The notes below the pieces were generated by a model. The model made no database searches. It saw nothing but the letters and a program-made list of their open reading frames with translations, and was not told where the DNA came from. Position numbers and translations under genes: made by a program. From NCBI GenBank assembly GCA_011799875.1, contig CM022302.1:187294942-187358941 (forward strand): 64,000 bases of DNA, read 5' to 3'. This DNA comes from Thinopyrum elongatum (taxonomy: Eukaryota > Streptophyta > Magnoliopsida > Poales > Poaceae). Below are positions 34,990 through 47,418 of the stretch, in pieces. Each line of letters begins with the position of its first letter. Position 1 is the stretch's first letter.

Positions 34990-35399
34990 AACCGCCTGCC
35001 AATGTCGAATCCCTCCATGCATACACGTCGAGCGGGAGTGTGCCCGTGCACACAACTCAGCTTTTGGTACATCTCGATGGCGCAAAACTCGGAGTCGAAC
35101 TCATGTTGCGAGAGTCTGGAGTCATGCTCCGGATCCGGCGGCAGATCGCTTTCCTGGTCGGCGGGAGTCATTCATGACGGATTCAACAAGGAGCTACTTT
35201 GGACATGCTAAAAAAGATCGGGATAGATTGGAACCTGACAGGACGATTCGGATCTGTAGTACAGCTGCCTTCTAATGACCTTAGGCAAGTGCTCGGCGGC
35301 GACCGCCGTCATGGCGGCGCTGCCGAGAGCGGCGATACTAGCAGGAGCAGCCGCACCGAAACCATCAGCACCACTCATCCGCATTCCCCCAATGTTAGC

Positions 35400-36269
35400 G
35401 CCACGCGAGGGAATTTGGAGGCTATCTAGGGATTTGGGGGAAATGGGGAAACTGTGGGGATAAGCTAACGGTCGGGAACTACTTATGGCACTATATGTTG
35501 TATACAGCACACTGTTTATACATGTCGTTTGTGTTAGGTATTACAAGTTCACACACGATTTCCGCACCAAACCGTGTGAGAAGACAATGTAGGTGAGACA
35601 CGGTTGCCGTTACATAACCGTATGTGATGTACTACCCTGTACATATAATTGAGTTACAGTGATACCGTGTAAACAGCCGCTCTACGGATATCCGTCAAAA
35701 AATAAAATAACCGCTCTGCAGATAGAGATGGCGGCGGCGGCCTAGGCAGTGGCTACCGGATAAGAGGTCAATCCTTGGTCGGTGGGCGGTGGCGGCGTCA
35801 TAGGAGGTCAATCCTCGGTCTGCAGCGGGAGATAGGAGGAGCTCAACCATCGAGGTCGGCGGCGGCATGATTGGAGCACATCCATCGCGGTCGATGGCGG
35901 GATAGTGGAGGTCGAACTTCAGGCGGCATCCACACTAAGCTTTGCTCCTCAACCCTGCTGTCTCGGCGTGCCGCCGCATCGCGCTTCTCTGTCTGCTGGG
36001 TGTCGGTCGCCGCGTGGCTAATTAATTAAGGTATTCATTTCGTCAGTGGCTTAATTAAGGTATTCAATTCCTAAGGGTAGTGTTGCAGTACTCTGCGTGT
36101 AAATTGACTGGCCATTAATTTTTGTCATTGCACGTCTAGATAACAATATGGAGCGCCCTCAGTAATTATGAAAATAAAACCTTGTGATTTATGCACACAT
36201 CTTTGGGCATCAGTTAATCCATGTATTAATGTTGTTGTTTTGTTTTTAATTACCATTTGTGTGGTGCAG
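35400..36269. promoter_or_regulatory. Bidirectional promoter region between zinc finger gene and transposase of the CACTA element
   Basis: Lies between divergent genes. 35540-35680 contains ACCGTGTGAGAAG, ACACGGTTGCC, AACCGTATGTGATG and ACCGTGTAAAC, resembling the subterminal motifs at 22366-22820. 35700-35950 is GGCGG-rich leader with repeated GAGGTCAATCCT/C words, and TTAATTAAGGTATTCA occurs twice at about 36021 and 36052. An intron probably ends at GTGCAG just before the transposase ATG. Confidence 0.5.
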
Positions 36270-39200
36270 ATGGAACGATCTCAATGGATGAAGAATCGGA
36301 GAACCACAGATTTTATCAGTGGCTTGACAGAGTTCATGAATTTGGCTGAAAGTACAAAGAGGAGAATTGGTGATGCGGATTACATCCTGTGTCCATGTAC
36401 TCATTGTGGCAATACAGAGTCACATGAAGTTGGAGATGTCCAGTGGCACTTACTCTCTCGGGGATTCATGGATGGATATATACGTTGGACCAGACACGGT
36501 AAAGAGCAGGTCATGGATGAATATACCCAGGGCTGCGAGACGCCAAACCCCGGTCAGTGTGACATGGATGTTGAATCTAACATTGGGGCAGAGGCGTCAA
36601 GCTACCAATGGAACACAGGAAAGCCGAAACGCCCACTGGAAAACCAAGACGTCGATGCAGATGACGACGATCTTGATATGCCAGATTTTGCTGCTATGAT
36701 TGCAGATTTCGAGGCCCCAAAAAAGGATATGATTGGGTACAAGGATCTGCCAACCATTAATGCGGACTCCAAGAAAGAATTGTATCCAGGTTGCAAAAAG
36801 AAATATTCTAAGTTGAGTGCCACCCTGGCGCTTCTCAGATTTAAAGCAGCAAACGGTCTATCAAACAAGGGCTTCACAGAGATGTTAGGTCTTTTCAAAG
36901 AAATTCTTCCGGAAGATAATGTGCTCCCCAGAAGCACGAACGAAGCGAAGAAAATTGCTTGCCCATTGGAACTTGAAGTACAGAAGATACACGCTTGTGT
37001 GAATGATTGTATATTGTACCATGGTGAGTACAAAGATTTGCATGCATGTCCCATATGCAAGCATGCACGATACAAGCGCAGGAGAGCAAAGGACAAGAAC
37101 AAATTGGATGACGAGATCAAGACAGGAATCCCGTTCAAGGTTGTTTGGTACTTGCCTTTAATTCCAAGGTTGAGGCATTTGTTTGCAAACCCTACAGAGG
37201 CAAAGAGGTTGCGGTGGCATCATGATGAGCGAACTGCGGATAAATATATGAGGCACCCGAAAGATGGGGCTCAGTGGGAATTAATCGACAACAAGTTTCA
37301 AGACTTTGCCAAGGATCCTAGAAGTATAAGGCTCGGGGAGTGTACTGACGGGATGAGTCCTTTTGGCGATATGAGCACCAATCACAGCACATGATCGGTG
37401 CTTCTGTGCATATATAACCTAGCTCCTTGGTTGTGTATGAAGAAAAAATACATTATGATGTCAATGATTATCCAAGGCCCGACGCAACCTGGAAATGACA
37501 TCAACATTTACTTTTAGCTACTGGTAGAAGAACTGCTGACAGTGTGGATAGATGCACCTGCTGTAAAATGTTATGATGCTTACAAAAAGGAGATTTTTGA
37601 TCTACATGCGATGCTGGTGCACACCATTCAAGATATGCCGACATTAGGCAACACATCGAGGCAGAAAACAAAGGGAGATGTAGGGTGTGCCGCATGCATG
37701 GATAGGACAGCTAGTAGATTTCTTCCCAACTCGCGCAAAACCGTGGATTTGCGTCATCATAGGTTCTTACGGAGAAATCACCCATACCAAAAGATGAAAG
37801 CTGAATTTGATGGTACAGCAGAGGTAGATGTGGGCCCAAGACCCTATGATGGGGAGGTGGTCCACAACATGGCTAAACAAATTAATGTTGTGCTTGGCAA
37901 GAAGCACACTTTGATGGTGAAACAAACGCCCAAGGGTCAAGTGTTTAAGAAGAAATCGGTGTTCTGGAAATTACATTACTGGGAGATTCTACGTGTACGT
38001 CACTGCATCGATGTCATGCACGTAGAGAAGAACGTATGTGAAAGCATCCTTGGTACTCTGCTCAAGATTAAAGGTAAAACAAAGGATGGTGACAGTGCAC
38101 GGCTCGATATGCTTTCTGATCAATCAAAACGCAAGAGTGAAGCAGAAGATGATGACAAATTCATCAAAGCTCGCCAGAGTTACAATTTCAGTACAAAAGA
38201 AGCAACACAATTCTTCACCTATTTGTTGTCAGTTAAGACACCCTCTTCCTACTCCGCAAACATCAGAAGTCTCGTGGATGTGAGCTCAGGTAAAATGAAG
38301 TTGGGACACATGAGGTCACATGATTGCCACGTAATGTTGACACAAATCCTCCCGGCGGCCATCAGGAATCTGATGGACAAAGATATAAGAAACACACTCA
38401 TTGAGCTCTGTGATTTCTTCAACCAACTATGGCAGAAAGTTGTAGATCCTGAAGAGTTGGATCATATGCAAGAGGATATTGCAAGAATATTGTCCAACCT
38501 AGAGATGTTTTTCCCACCGTCATTCTTTGATGTCATGGTCCATCTCACTGTGCACCTTGTCGATGAGATAAAGTATTGTGGTCCTGTGTTTCTTCGCAAC
38601 ATGTATCCCTTCAAGCGGTTCATGGGAATACTGAAGCACTATTGTCGGAACCGAAACCATCCAGAGGCAAGCATCCTACAAGGTTATACCGCGGAGGAGG
38701 TGGTTGAGTTTTGCACCAAATACATGAAACAAAGACCTATAGGTTTGCCCCTCTCTCGCCACGAGGGAAGGCTAAAAGGTAAGCCGGTCCTTGCTGGCAC
38801 GCAAATGGCTGCACCCGGAGAATTGGCAGAGAAAGCCCATTTGACGGTACTGCTTAACAGCCCAGTTCTCAGCTCTTATGCCAAAGTACACTTGGCAGAG
38901 ATACACCAAAGCTTCTTACCAATGGTGCCTTCATCAGAAGTGGAGATGAAGGAGCACACTAAGAACTATGCCGAATGGCTGAAGAATCGTTTGGCACAAG
39001 GATCCATCGATGACATTTCTACGTGGTTGGCACAAAAGCCATCACCTACGAAGTTGACGTACCAAGCATATGACATAAATGGATACACGTTCTACACTGA
39101 GGAACGTGATGAGAAACCTCATATCAGAACAGCTCTGTTCGAATAGAATGCATGACTGTAGATGAAGCTGATAAAAGGGTATACTATGGAACCATCAAAG

Positions 39201-39604
39201 AGATTTGGGAGCTTAACTATGTGAAAGTTAAGGTGGCATTATTCAGGTGCGCATGGATCTCTCTTGGTCATGTAAAGGTTGATGATTACAGGAAGACCTG
39301 TGTTAAGAGGACAACGATGGCATATCACGCGGACCCATTCATTCTTGCCAGCGATGCTACCCACATTTTCTATGTGGAAGACCCCTTGCATAAGAACTGC
39401 CATGTAGTGATGCATGGGAAGAGGAGGGTACTGGGTGTCGAGGATGTTGCCGATGAGGACGATTACGATGAATTTGCTGAGTTGCTAGCCAAGGGATCAC
39501 GCACCCATCGAACAGAGAAACGTAAAATCATCAGAAAACCCAAGTTCATTCGGAGTCAACGTAATGATCCCAGTTCCCCCATGTACATGGGAATTAAGCC
39601 GTAA
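36270..39604 (+). pseudogene. CACTA TNP2-type transposase, broken
   Basis: Starts at MERSQWMKNRR (ATG 36270, right after a likely GTGCAG acceptor). The N-terminal transposase-associated domain spans about residues 1-80 (DYILCPCTHCGN, DVQWHLLSRGFMDGY). The TNP2/Transposase_21 domain includes HACPICKHARYKRR, LCIYNLAPWLC and CIDVMHVEKNVCES. A DUF4218-like region follows (FFPPSFFDVMVHLTVHLVDE, HPEASILQGYTAEE), then a DUF4216-like end (YYGTIKEIWELNY, ILASDATHIFYVEDP). Breaks are TGA at 37392-37394 (family normally Trp), TAG at 37515-37517, and a frameshift plus stop at about 39144-39152. In-phase coding continues past the stops. The protein would cut and join CACTA ends; this copy cannot be functional as written. 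Confidence 0.9.
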
Positions 39605-39783
39605 GACTAGTCTTTATGCCTACCCTGCAACTTAATTCATTCAATTTAGAACTGTCGCGTGTACTGAATTTGTGAGTTATGCCCGGTTTTCTGTTGATGT
39701 AAGAACCGTTAATATGTTGACCTTGATATGCTGTCAGCTCAGGCAATGAATATGAACTGTTTATTATTATTATTATATCATAG
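39605..39783. other. 3' flank of the transposase up to the G1 target site
   Basis: AT-rich, with a (ATT)n run at about 39762-39775; likely 3' untranslated region. The last five bases CATAG (39779-39783) are the left copy of the G1 target duplication. Confidence 0.6.
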
Positions 39784-40884
39784 TGTCGGAGTAAATGACC
39801 ACGGGTAGCCACATCAGTCCGCCATGGTATTTTGAGACATCGGGGCTGGCTGTGCCCCTCACACCTTCCGGAAGCACGACCGCCTTCTTGGGCCGGCTGG
39901 TCCAAGAGACCGGCTGCTAGAAGGCGGCAAGACCATGGAAGGCGGCCGCAAGGGGGCCGACTCCTGGCAGGCGGCCCCTCGTCCCCTCGAAGTCAGCACC
40001 ACATCACCATGACAAGATAAGGCATGGCTGCAGTGCAACCTGCCACCCCCGAATCCAGGATGGGAAGTGGCCACAGAGCTGTGTACCGGGCGAACACCCC
40101 TCGCCCAGTGCGGCACTATTGCCACGCAGTCTGTGACATCACTAGAGCCAGAGGGGACCATGCCCCCACGACGGGCGGGTGGTACGGCCCACAGGCGGCG
40201 GGCCCTACCTGTCCGCGAGCCACCAGAAGGCGGCAAACCTCCAGCAGGCGCCAACAAGGGAGAGCCGACTCCTAGCAGGCGGCCCTCCTCCCCCTTGGAG
40301 TCTGTGCACCATTAACCAGATGAGACGGGGTATGGCTACAGTGAGCGCCTGTCAGGCGGTGGGACTGTAACCATGTTCCCCTCGACCAGACCTTCGTCAT
40401 CGAGGGCGAGGCCACAGTATAAAGCAGTCAACATGGCCCACCAGGTGGTAGGCCCCAGCGGTCGGCGGTGAAGCCGGCAGCCACAGCCGCTGACGGCCGG
40501 GTCCTACACCCGGCCAGATTACCATTGTACCCCTGGGGGGTAGGCCTATATAAACCCCCCAGGCTCACCCATGCAAAGGGTTCAGCACCCACGCCATTGG
40601 CACACACACGTAGAGCAAGGAGCAGAGCTAGCCTTGCCCTTCTCCCTCCTCTAGCCGAAACAGCTCAAGGAGCAAGTTGTAGCTACCTTGTTGATCATAG
40701 TCATCATGCGGAGACCCCGCAGAGCAGGACTAGGGGTGTTATCTCTGAGGAGAGCCCCGAACCTGGGTAAGATTCGTAGGAGTATGCGGTCTCGCTCACT
40801 CCCGCTTCTAGAACCCGGCGACGTACCCTTGTCCCCATCCATGATAAGCCACCCCCTAGCATATGTCGCACGATATCCCCGACA
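39784..40884 (+). repeat. 5' LTR of G1
   Basis: 1,101 bp with TG...CA ends. TATATAAA is at 40547-40554. The inner end is followed by TTTCGCGCCCATCGTGGAGC. Confidence 0.95.
40547..40554 (+). promoter_or_regulatory. TATA box of G1 5' LTR
   Basis: TATATAAA at the same LTR offset in three LTR copies of this family. Confidence 0.65.
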
Positions 40885-40885
40885 T

Positions 40886-40905
40886 TTCGCGCCCATCGTG
40901 GAGCA
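40886..40905 (+). other. Primer binding site region of G1
   Basis: TTCGCGCCCATCGTGGAGC adjacent to the 5' LTR end, resembling the TTGGCGCCCACCGTGG type seen in plant Gypsy elements. tRNA not assigned. Confidence 0.5.
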
Positions 40906-41014
40906 AGGTGCACCGTCGCCGGGAAACACGTTCTGGACGGGAACCCTCTTCCTTCCTGGCGAGCGCAGCCAGCCCGGCACGCCCGGCGTCGTTCGCGCCG
41001 ACACACTGCGTGGC

Positions 41015-44000
41015 ATGGATGCCGCCTGCGCCGTGAGCTGCCTCGCTGACCTCGTCGGCGGGATCCGCCTCTCCGATGAGCCCGCACCCAACGCGGGCGC
41101 AGCCAGCTCCGAGAGCTGCCTTGTCGACCCCCTCGGTAAGCTTCACATCGTCAATGAGTCGGCCTCCGACCTGGAGTCCATCGGCTCAACCGACCCACCC
41201 ATCGACATGGTCATCGACGCCGACGCCGAGCCTTCTGATACCTTCCCCGGTGATGTAGTGATCTTCGACGACCCGCTCCCTGCTGCTGACAGCAGCACCG
41301 GCACCAGCAACCGTCGCCGAGGTGCTGGTCATCAGCCACGATGGAGCCCCCGACGAGGCCGACCGGGACCCGTTGCAGGCGGCAATGCGAGACCTATCCG
41401 CACCCGTGGCACCCGGTGCAAACGGTGAAACGCTAGAGGCGTGCCGCGTCGCACTCCTCGACAGCGCCAACAAGTTGGCAGCCATGAGATGCCTCACCGA
41501 GGCCTACCAGCGCGAGATCGACCGCGCCGTCTGCGGCACGCCGGCTGCTGGTGAACCCAGCCGCGCGGGCACGGTCCGGCTGCGCGGCGTGGCCATCGCC
41601 AGCATACTGGGGGCCGATCGCCCAGTCTACGCCACGCCAATGGAGAACTTACGCGCTGCCCAGGCGACAGCAGACGAGCTGGACCGCCTGGAGGGCGACG
41701 AGCGTCGCTGCATGACGGAGCGCGTCCAGCAGCTCATCGACGCGGCCGCCATGCAGCAAGAACCGGCCGCCGCGCGGCAGAACCTGGCTTGCAGGCTGGG
41801 AACCTTCCCCCTCGCCGAGAGCACGGCGCGACCTCCCGGACGCCAACGGGCGGTGCCCGCGACCGAGGGGACCAAGAGCCGGCTGTTAGCCGCAGCCGCA
41901 CACACATCACCATCGAGCGCGACCAAGACGGCCGCCCACGAGTAGTAGAACGGCGGGACGATCGTCCGCCACCCCCGCGCAGGGAGAGGCGCGCCTCCCC
42001 GCTGCCCGTTGAGCATCCGACTCTCGGAGGCCGGCTGGGTCCCCGTGAAGGAGTCGGAGAGAACGACGCCCGCTACCGGATCGACCGCTTGGCTCGATCC
42101 CTAGCATTAGAAGAAGAAGATGCGATCGGCCCGCCTTGTTTCGGCCCCCGCATTCGTGACGAGCCCTTCCCCAAAGGGTTCTCGCTTCCTTGAGACACTC
42201 CCAAGTACAACGGTTTTGTGAAGCCGGAGGATTGGCTAGTTGACTACTCCACCACCGTCAGCATAGCAAACGGCAACAAGCTAGTTGTCGTGAAGTACGT
42301 TCCACTCATGCTCCAGGGCACGGCCCGGACATGGCTGAACAGCCTCAAGCCCTACAGCGTCAAGAGCTGGCTGGACTTTACCGAAGTTTTCATCCGCAAC
42401 TTCACCAACACCTACAAGCGGCTGCCCAAGCCTCGCCAGCTCTCCCTATGCGTCCAAGGCCCAACTGAGCCCACCCCCGAGTACTTGACGCGGTGGGCCG
42501 AACTGCGCAACTCCTGCGAAGGGGTGCATGAGGTGCAAGCCATAGAGTACTTCACTACCGGGTGCCGAGAGGGCACCTTACTCAAGCACCGACTCCTCTG
42601 CGACGAGCCGGCCACACTCGATGAGCTGCTAATCATAGCGGACAAGTACGCCACCGCCGACTCCTCCATGAAGTCGGAGCTCCGAGTGGACGCATCTGGA
42701 AAGATGCTCCCTCCGGCCCCTCAGACACCTGCTAGCGACTCCAGTCGGTGCCAGCAGTCGAACGACAACAAACGTAAGGCCCAGCAGCCAGCTTCCACCA
42801 GCCGGCAGGTGGCAGCAGTTGAAGATCAACAGCCGGAAGGGCAGCCTGGCCCCAAGCGTCAAAAATGCGGCAAGCCTGCTTGGTTGCCCGCCTTCTCCTT
42901 CAAGCAAACCCTTGATGCTCCCTGCAAGTTCCACAGCGGTGCGAAGCCGTCCAATCACACCACCCGAAAGTGCCACTGGCTCACCCGCATTGCCAAAGGC
43001 GAAGGACTGCCCCCTCCACCTGCTGGCCCGCCGGCTCCGCCTCCTCAGCAGCTGGCGGCCCGCCCCGTCGGCACAATCCAAGATGAATTCCCCGAAGAAC
43101 ACGGAGCCTACGTCGTCTTCACCAGTGTGGCAGACGACAGGCACAGCCGGCGTCAGCAGCACCGCGAGGTGAACGCGGTCGCTTCTGAGGTCCCAGAGTT
43201 CATGCACTGGTCCGAGAGGCCCATCAGCTGGAGCCACGCTGACCAGCCGGAGGTGATCCCTTCTCCGGGTTCCGACGCCCTGGTGCTGGATGCCACCTTT
43301 TCAACGGAGCGGCGAGCCTGTCGCTTCTCCCGAGTTCTGATAGACGGCGGTAGCAGCATCAACATCCTCTTCCGTGAGACCCTGGAGAAGCTATGCGTCA
43401 AGGAGAAGCAGCTCCAGCCCAGCCGGACTGTCTTCCATGGCATTGTACCTGGCCTTTCCTGCTCTCTAATCGGCAAGATCAAGATAGATGTCCTATTCGG
43501 AGACAAAGAGCACTTCCGCCGTGAACCAATCTGGTTCGAGGTGGTTGACCTGGAGAGCCCCTACCATGCGCTCCTTGGCCGGCCTGCTCTGGCCAAGTTC
43601 ATGGCGGTGCTACACTACGCTTACCTCAAGATGAAGATGCCGGGCACCAAGGGCATTATCACCGTAGCCGGTGACTACCAAAAGTCGGCCACATGTGCTA
43701 CTGCCAGCAGTCGGCTGGCCGAGTCCCTTGTCATCACTGCAGAAAGGCGGCTCCTTGACCGGGTTGTGGCCATGGCCAGCAAGCAGCCGGACCTGTCACC
43801 AGATCCCAAGGAGTCAGAGGCCCAGGGTTCCTTCCAGCCGGCCAAAGAAACCAAGAAGATTCCCTTGGACCTTGAGCACCCCGAGAGGTTCGCTGTCGTA
43901 GGGGCCCATCTCGACAGCAAATAGGAAAGTGAGCTCGTCGATTTCCTCTGTGAGAATCGGGACATCTTCGCATGGTCTCCCAAGGACATGCCGGGTGTTC

Positions 44001-47000
44001 CGACGGATTTCGCAGAACACAAACTACACGTCAGATCAGATGCAAAACAAGTTAAGCAACCCCTCCGCCGCCTGTCAGAAGAGAAGAGAAGAATTGTTGG
44101 TGAAGAGATCGCCCGGCTTCTGGCGGCCGGCTTCATCATGGAAGTGTTCTTTCCAGAATGGCTTGCCAACCCAGTCCTTGTACTGAAGAAGAACAACAAG
44201 TGGCGCATGTGCATTGATTACACCAGCCTCAACAAAGCCTGCCCCAAAGATCCGTTTGCTCTGCCTCGGATAGACCAAGTGATTGACTCCACAGCCGAAT
44301 GCGAGCTGTTGAGTTTTTTGGATGCCTACTCTGGCTACCACCAGATCAAGCTGAACCTGGCCGATCAGCTGAAGACCGCCTTCATCACACCATTCAGAGC
44401 CTTCTGCTACCTGACCATGACATTCGGCCTGAGAAATGCCGGTGCCACATTTCAGCGTTGCATGCAGAAGTGCCTCCTCAAGCAACTCGGCAGAAATGCC
44501 CACGTCTATGTAGACAACATTGTGGTGAAGACGGAGAAGCGTGGCACCCTCCTGGAGGATCTCAAGGAGACCTTCGATAATCTGCGCCGTTTTCAAATCA
44601 AGCTAAACCCAGAAAAGTGTGTCTTCGGAGTCCCAACTGGCCAGCTCCTTGGTTTCCTTGTCTCAGAACGCGGCATCGAGTGCAACCCTGTGAAGATCAA
44701 GGCCATTGAGCAGATGGAAAGGCCCACCCGGCTGCGAGACGTCCAGAAGTTCACCGGGTGCTTGGCATCCCTCAGCCGTTTCATCAGTCGGCTGGGCGAG
44801 AAGGCTCTTCCCTTGTACCAGCTAATGAAGAAAACCACTCACTTCGAGTGGAATGACAAGGCGGACGAGGCCTTCCTCCATCTCAAGAAAATGCTGACTA
44901 CGCCGCCTGTCCTGGCGGCTCCGGCTGCTAAGGAGCCCATGTTCCTCTACATCGCCGCCACCAGCCGGGTGGTCAGCACTGTCATCGTGGTCGAGCGCCC
45001 GGAAGACGGCAAGGCACAGCTGGTCCAGAGGCCCGTCTACAACTTGAGTGAAGTGCTGTCGGCCTCCAAGCAAAATTACCCCCACTACCAGAAGATGTGC
45101 TATCGCGTATACTTTGCCGCCAAGAAGCTCAAGCAGTACTTTCAAGAGCACTCCATCACACCGCCCCACTTGCTGAGATCATAGGCAACAGAGATGCATC
45201 AGGGCGGGTGGCCAAGTGGGCCATCGAGCTAGCTCCCCACACCATCCTCTACCAGCCCCGCACCGCCATCAAGTCCCAAGCGCTGGCCGACTTCCTCGTC
45301 GACTGGGCCGAGACCCAGTACCTGCCACCGGCGCCGGATTCTACCCATTGGCGAATGCACTTTGATGGCTCAAAGATGCGCACCGGTCTGGGAGCCGGCA
45401 TCGTCCTCACCTCTCCCAAAGGCGACAAGCTCAAGTACACATTACAAATTCACTTCGCCGCCTCCAACAACGTGGCCGAATACGAGGCACTCGTCCACGG
45501 GCTCTGACTGGCCAAAGAAATTGGCATTCGCCGGATTCTGTGCTACAGCGACTCGGACTTGGTTGTCCAGCAGTCGTCTGGTGACTGGGACGCCAAGGAT
45601 GCAAACATGGTGAGCTACCATTCCCTCGTCCAGCAGATCAGTGGATACTTTGACGGGTGCGAGTTCCTTCACGTGCCACGAGCCGAGAACGAGCAAGCTG
45701 ATGCCCTGGCACGGATTGGCTCCACCCGCCAAGCAATACCAGCCGGCGTCTCCCTCCATTACCTCCGCAAGCCGTCTATCAAACCATCGCCGGAGTCAGA
45801 GTCCATCTTTGTGCCAACTACTCCCGAAACAGTCGGATCCGACTTGGGGGCTGCAACAGCTGGCCCGGGGACTTCGGCAGGCGGCTCGGGGACTGCAGCA
45901 GTCGCACCCGGCCCGGGGACTTCAGAACCCGGCCCAGGGGCTGCGGCAGTCGGCCCTCGGACGTCGGCAGGTGGCTCAGGGACTGCAGCAGTCGCACCCG
46001 GCACAGGGACTTCAGAACCCGGCCCGGGGGCTACAGCAGTCGGCCCGGGAACTTCAACGACACAACAAGCGGCGGCCGACTCCAACCCGCCTCCTCCCAA
46101 CCCAACCGCCCTGGTCCCAGTGGCCGTGATGATAGTGGTCGAAGCACCATCATGGGCGCAGCCCATCCTCAACTTCCTGGTAAACGGAGAGCTACCAACC
46201 GACGAGACCTTGGCCTGGCAAGTGCAACACCGGGCAGCAGCATACACGATAGTGAACAGAGAGCTTGTCAGACACAGCATGACTGGCGTCTTCCAGCGCT
46301 GCGTTGAGCCAGAAAAAGGCAAGGCAATCCTCAGAGACATCCATCAAGGTGAATGCGGCCACCACATGGCCTCCAGATCCCTCGTTGCCAAAGCTTTCCA
46401 CCATGGATTCTTCTGGCCGACTGCTTTGGACGACGCCAAGGACTTGGTCAAGAAGTGCAAAGGGTGCCAGAAATTCGGCTCCAAGCAACATCTGCCGGCT
46501 TCTGCACTCAAGACCATCCCCCTCACTTGGCCATTTGCCATCTGGGGACTGGACATGGTGGGCCCGTTCAAAATAGCACGCAGCGACATGACTCATCTGT
46601 TGGTCGTCGTGGATAAATTCACCAAGTGGATTGAAGCAAAGCCAATTAAGAAGCTGAACGGTCTGACTGCGGTGACCTTCATCACAGATATCACCGTCCG
46701 GTACGGCATACCGCACAGCATCATCACCGACAATGGCACAAACTTTGCCAAAGGCGCCTTGGCCCGTTTCTGCGTGACGCAGGGCATCTGACTGGACTTA
46801 GCGTCCGTTGCCCATCCACAGTCAAACGACCAAGTCAAGCGAGCAAACGGCCTCATCTTTTCCGGCATCAAGCCCCGACTGGTCGAGCCACTGGAGCGCT
46901 CGGCCGGCTGCTGGATCAAGGAGCTACCGGCCGTCCTCTGGAGTCTTCAGACCACGCCGAACAAATCGACCGGCTTCACTCCCTTCTTCCTCGTGTACGG

Positions 47001-47418
47001 GGCCGAGGCCGTCATCCCAACCGACATCGAGTTTGACTCGCCTCGCGTCACCATGTACACAGAGGCGGAGGCAAAGGAGGTGCGAGAAGACGGCGTCGGC
47101 CTGCTGGAAGAAGGCCGGCTGTTGGCACTCAGCCGGTCCGCTATCTACCAGCAGGCCCTACGCCGCTACCACAGCCGGAAGGTCAAGCCATGATCTTTCC
47201 AAGAGGGGGACCTTGTGCTCCGGCTGATCCAGCGAACAGCCGGCCAGCACAAGCTCTCGGCCCCTTGGGAAGGACCCTTCGTCATCGGCAAAGCCTTGGG
47301 CAACGACTCCTACTACCTCATCGATGCGCAGAAGCCCAGGGCAAGCAAGAGGGACGATTCCGGCAAGGAAACAGAGCGCCCGTGGAACGCAAATCTCCTC
47401 CGAAGATTTTACAGTTAA
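41015..47418 (+). pseudogene. Gag-pol of G1 (gag, protease, RT, RNase H, integrase), broken
   Basis: First plausible ATG at 41015 (MDAACAVSCLADLV). The gag core is at 42195-42700 (YNGFVKPEDWLVDYS, LMLQGTARTWLNSL), protease near 43340 (VLIDGGSSINILF) and RT at 43990-45150 (FLDAYSGYHQIKL). The RT catalytic motif reads YVDN instead of YVDD at about 44507. RNase H domains follow (HFDGSKMRTGLGAG, VAEYEALVHGL, SDSDLVVQQ, ENEQADALA), then integrase (WGLDMVGPF, ITDNGTNFAKG), where the expected catalytic Glu is Lys (SNDQVKRANG, about 46835). Stops are TGA 42191, TAG 43922, TGA 45505, TGA 46789 and TGA 47191; frameshifts lie near 41330, 41800 and 45160. The end is TAA 47416-47418. Confidence 0.9.
45840..46060 (+). 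repeat. Two-unit minisatellite in the RNase H-integrase linker
   Basis: Two in-frame units of about 90-93 bp encoding GTSAGGSGTAAVAPG...EPGPGAAAVG; the same sequence is expanded to about five units in copy A1. Confidence 0.75.

Larger units (their letters stand above)
23977..35171 (-). pseudogene. GRF-type zinc finger / coiled-coil / membrane-anchor gene, split by Gypsy G2
   Basis: Exon 1 (35171-34990, from an ATG) encodes an acidic N-terminus and a GRF-like zinc finger start (KLSCVHGHTPARRVC, then EGFDIGRRF). The G2 insertion lies exactly after GRRF. The frame resumes at 24345 but soon meets TGA. A GT...AG intron then leads to the last exon, 24249-23977 (90 residues): YEACAFVNWLDEEW, which completes the finger-type domain, a Lys/Glu coiled coil, and a hydrophobic C-terminal helix (CVVVVVALAMFYALFAMMI). 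Such proteins are common in grasses, often repeat-borne. Their role is unknown; nucleic-acid binding is suggested by the GRF finger. The gene is head-to-head with the transposase. Confidence 0.7.
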
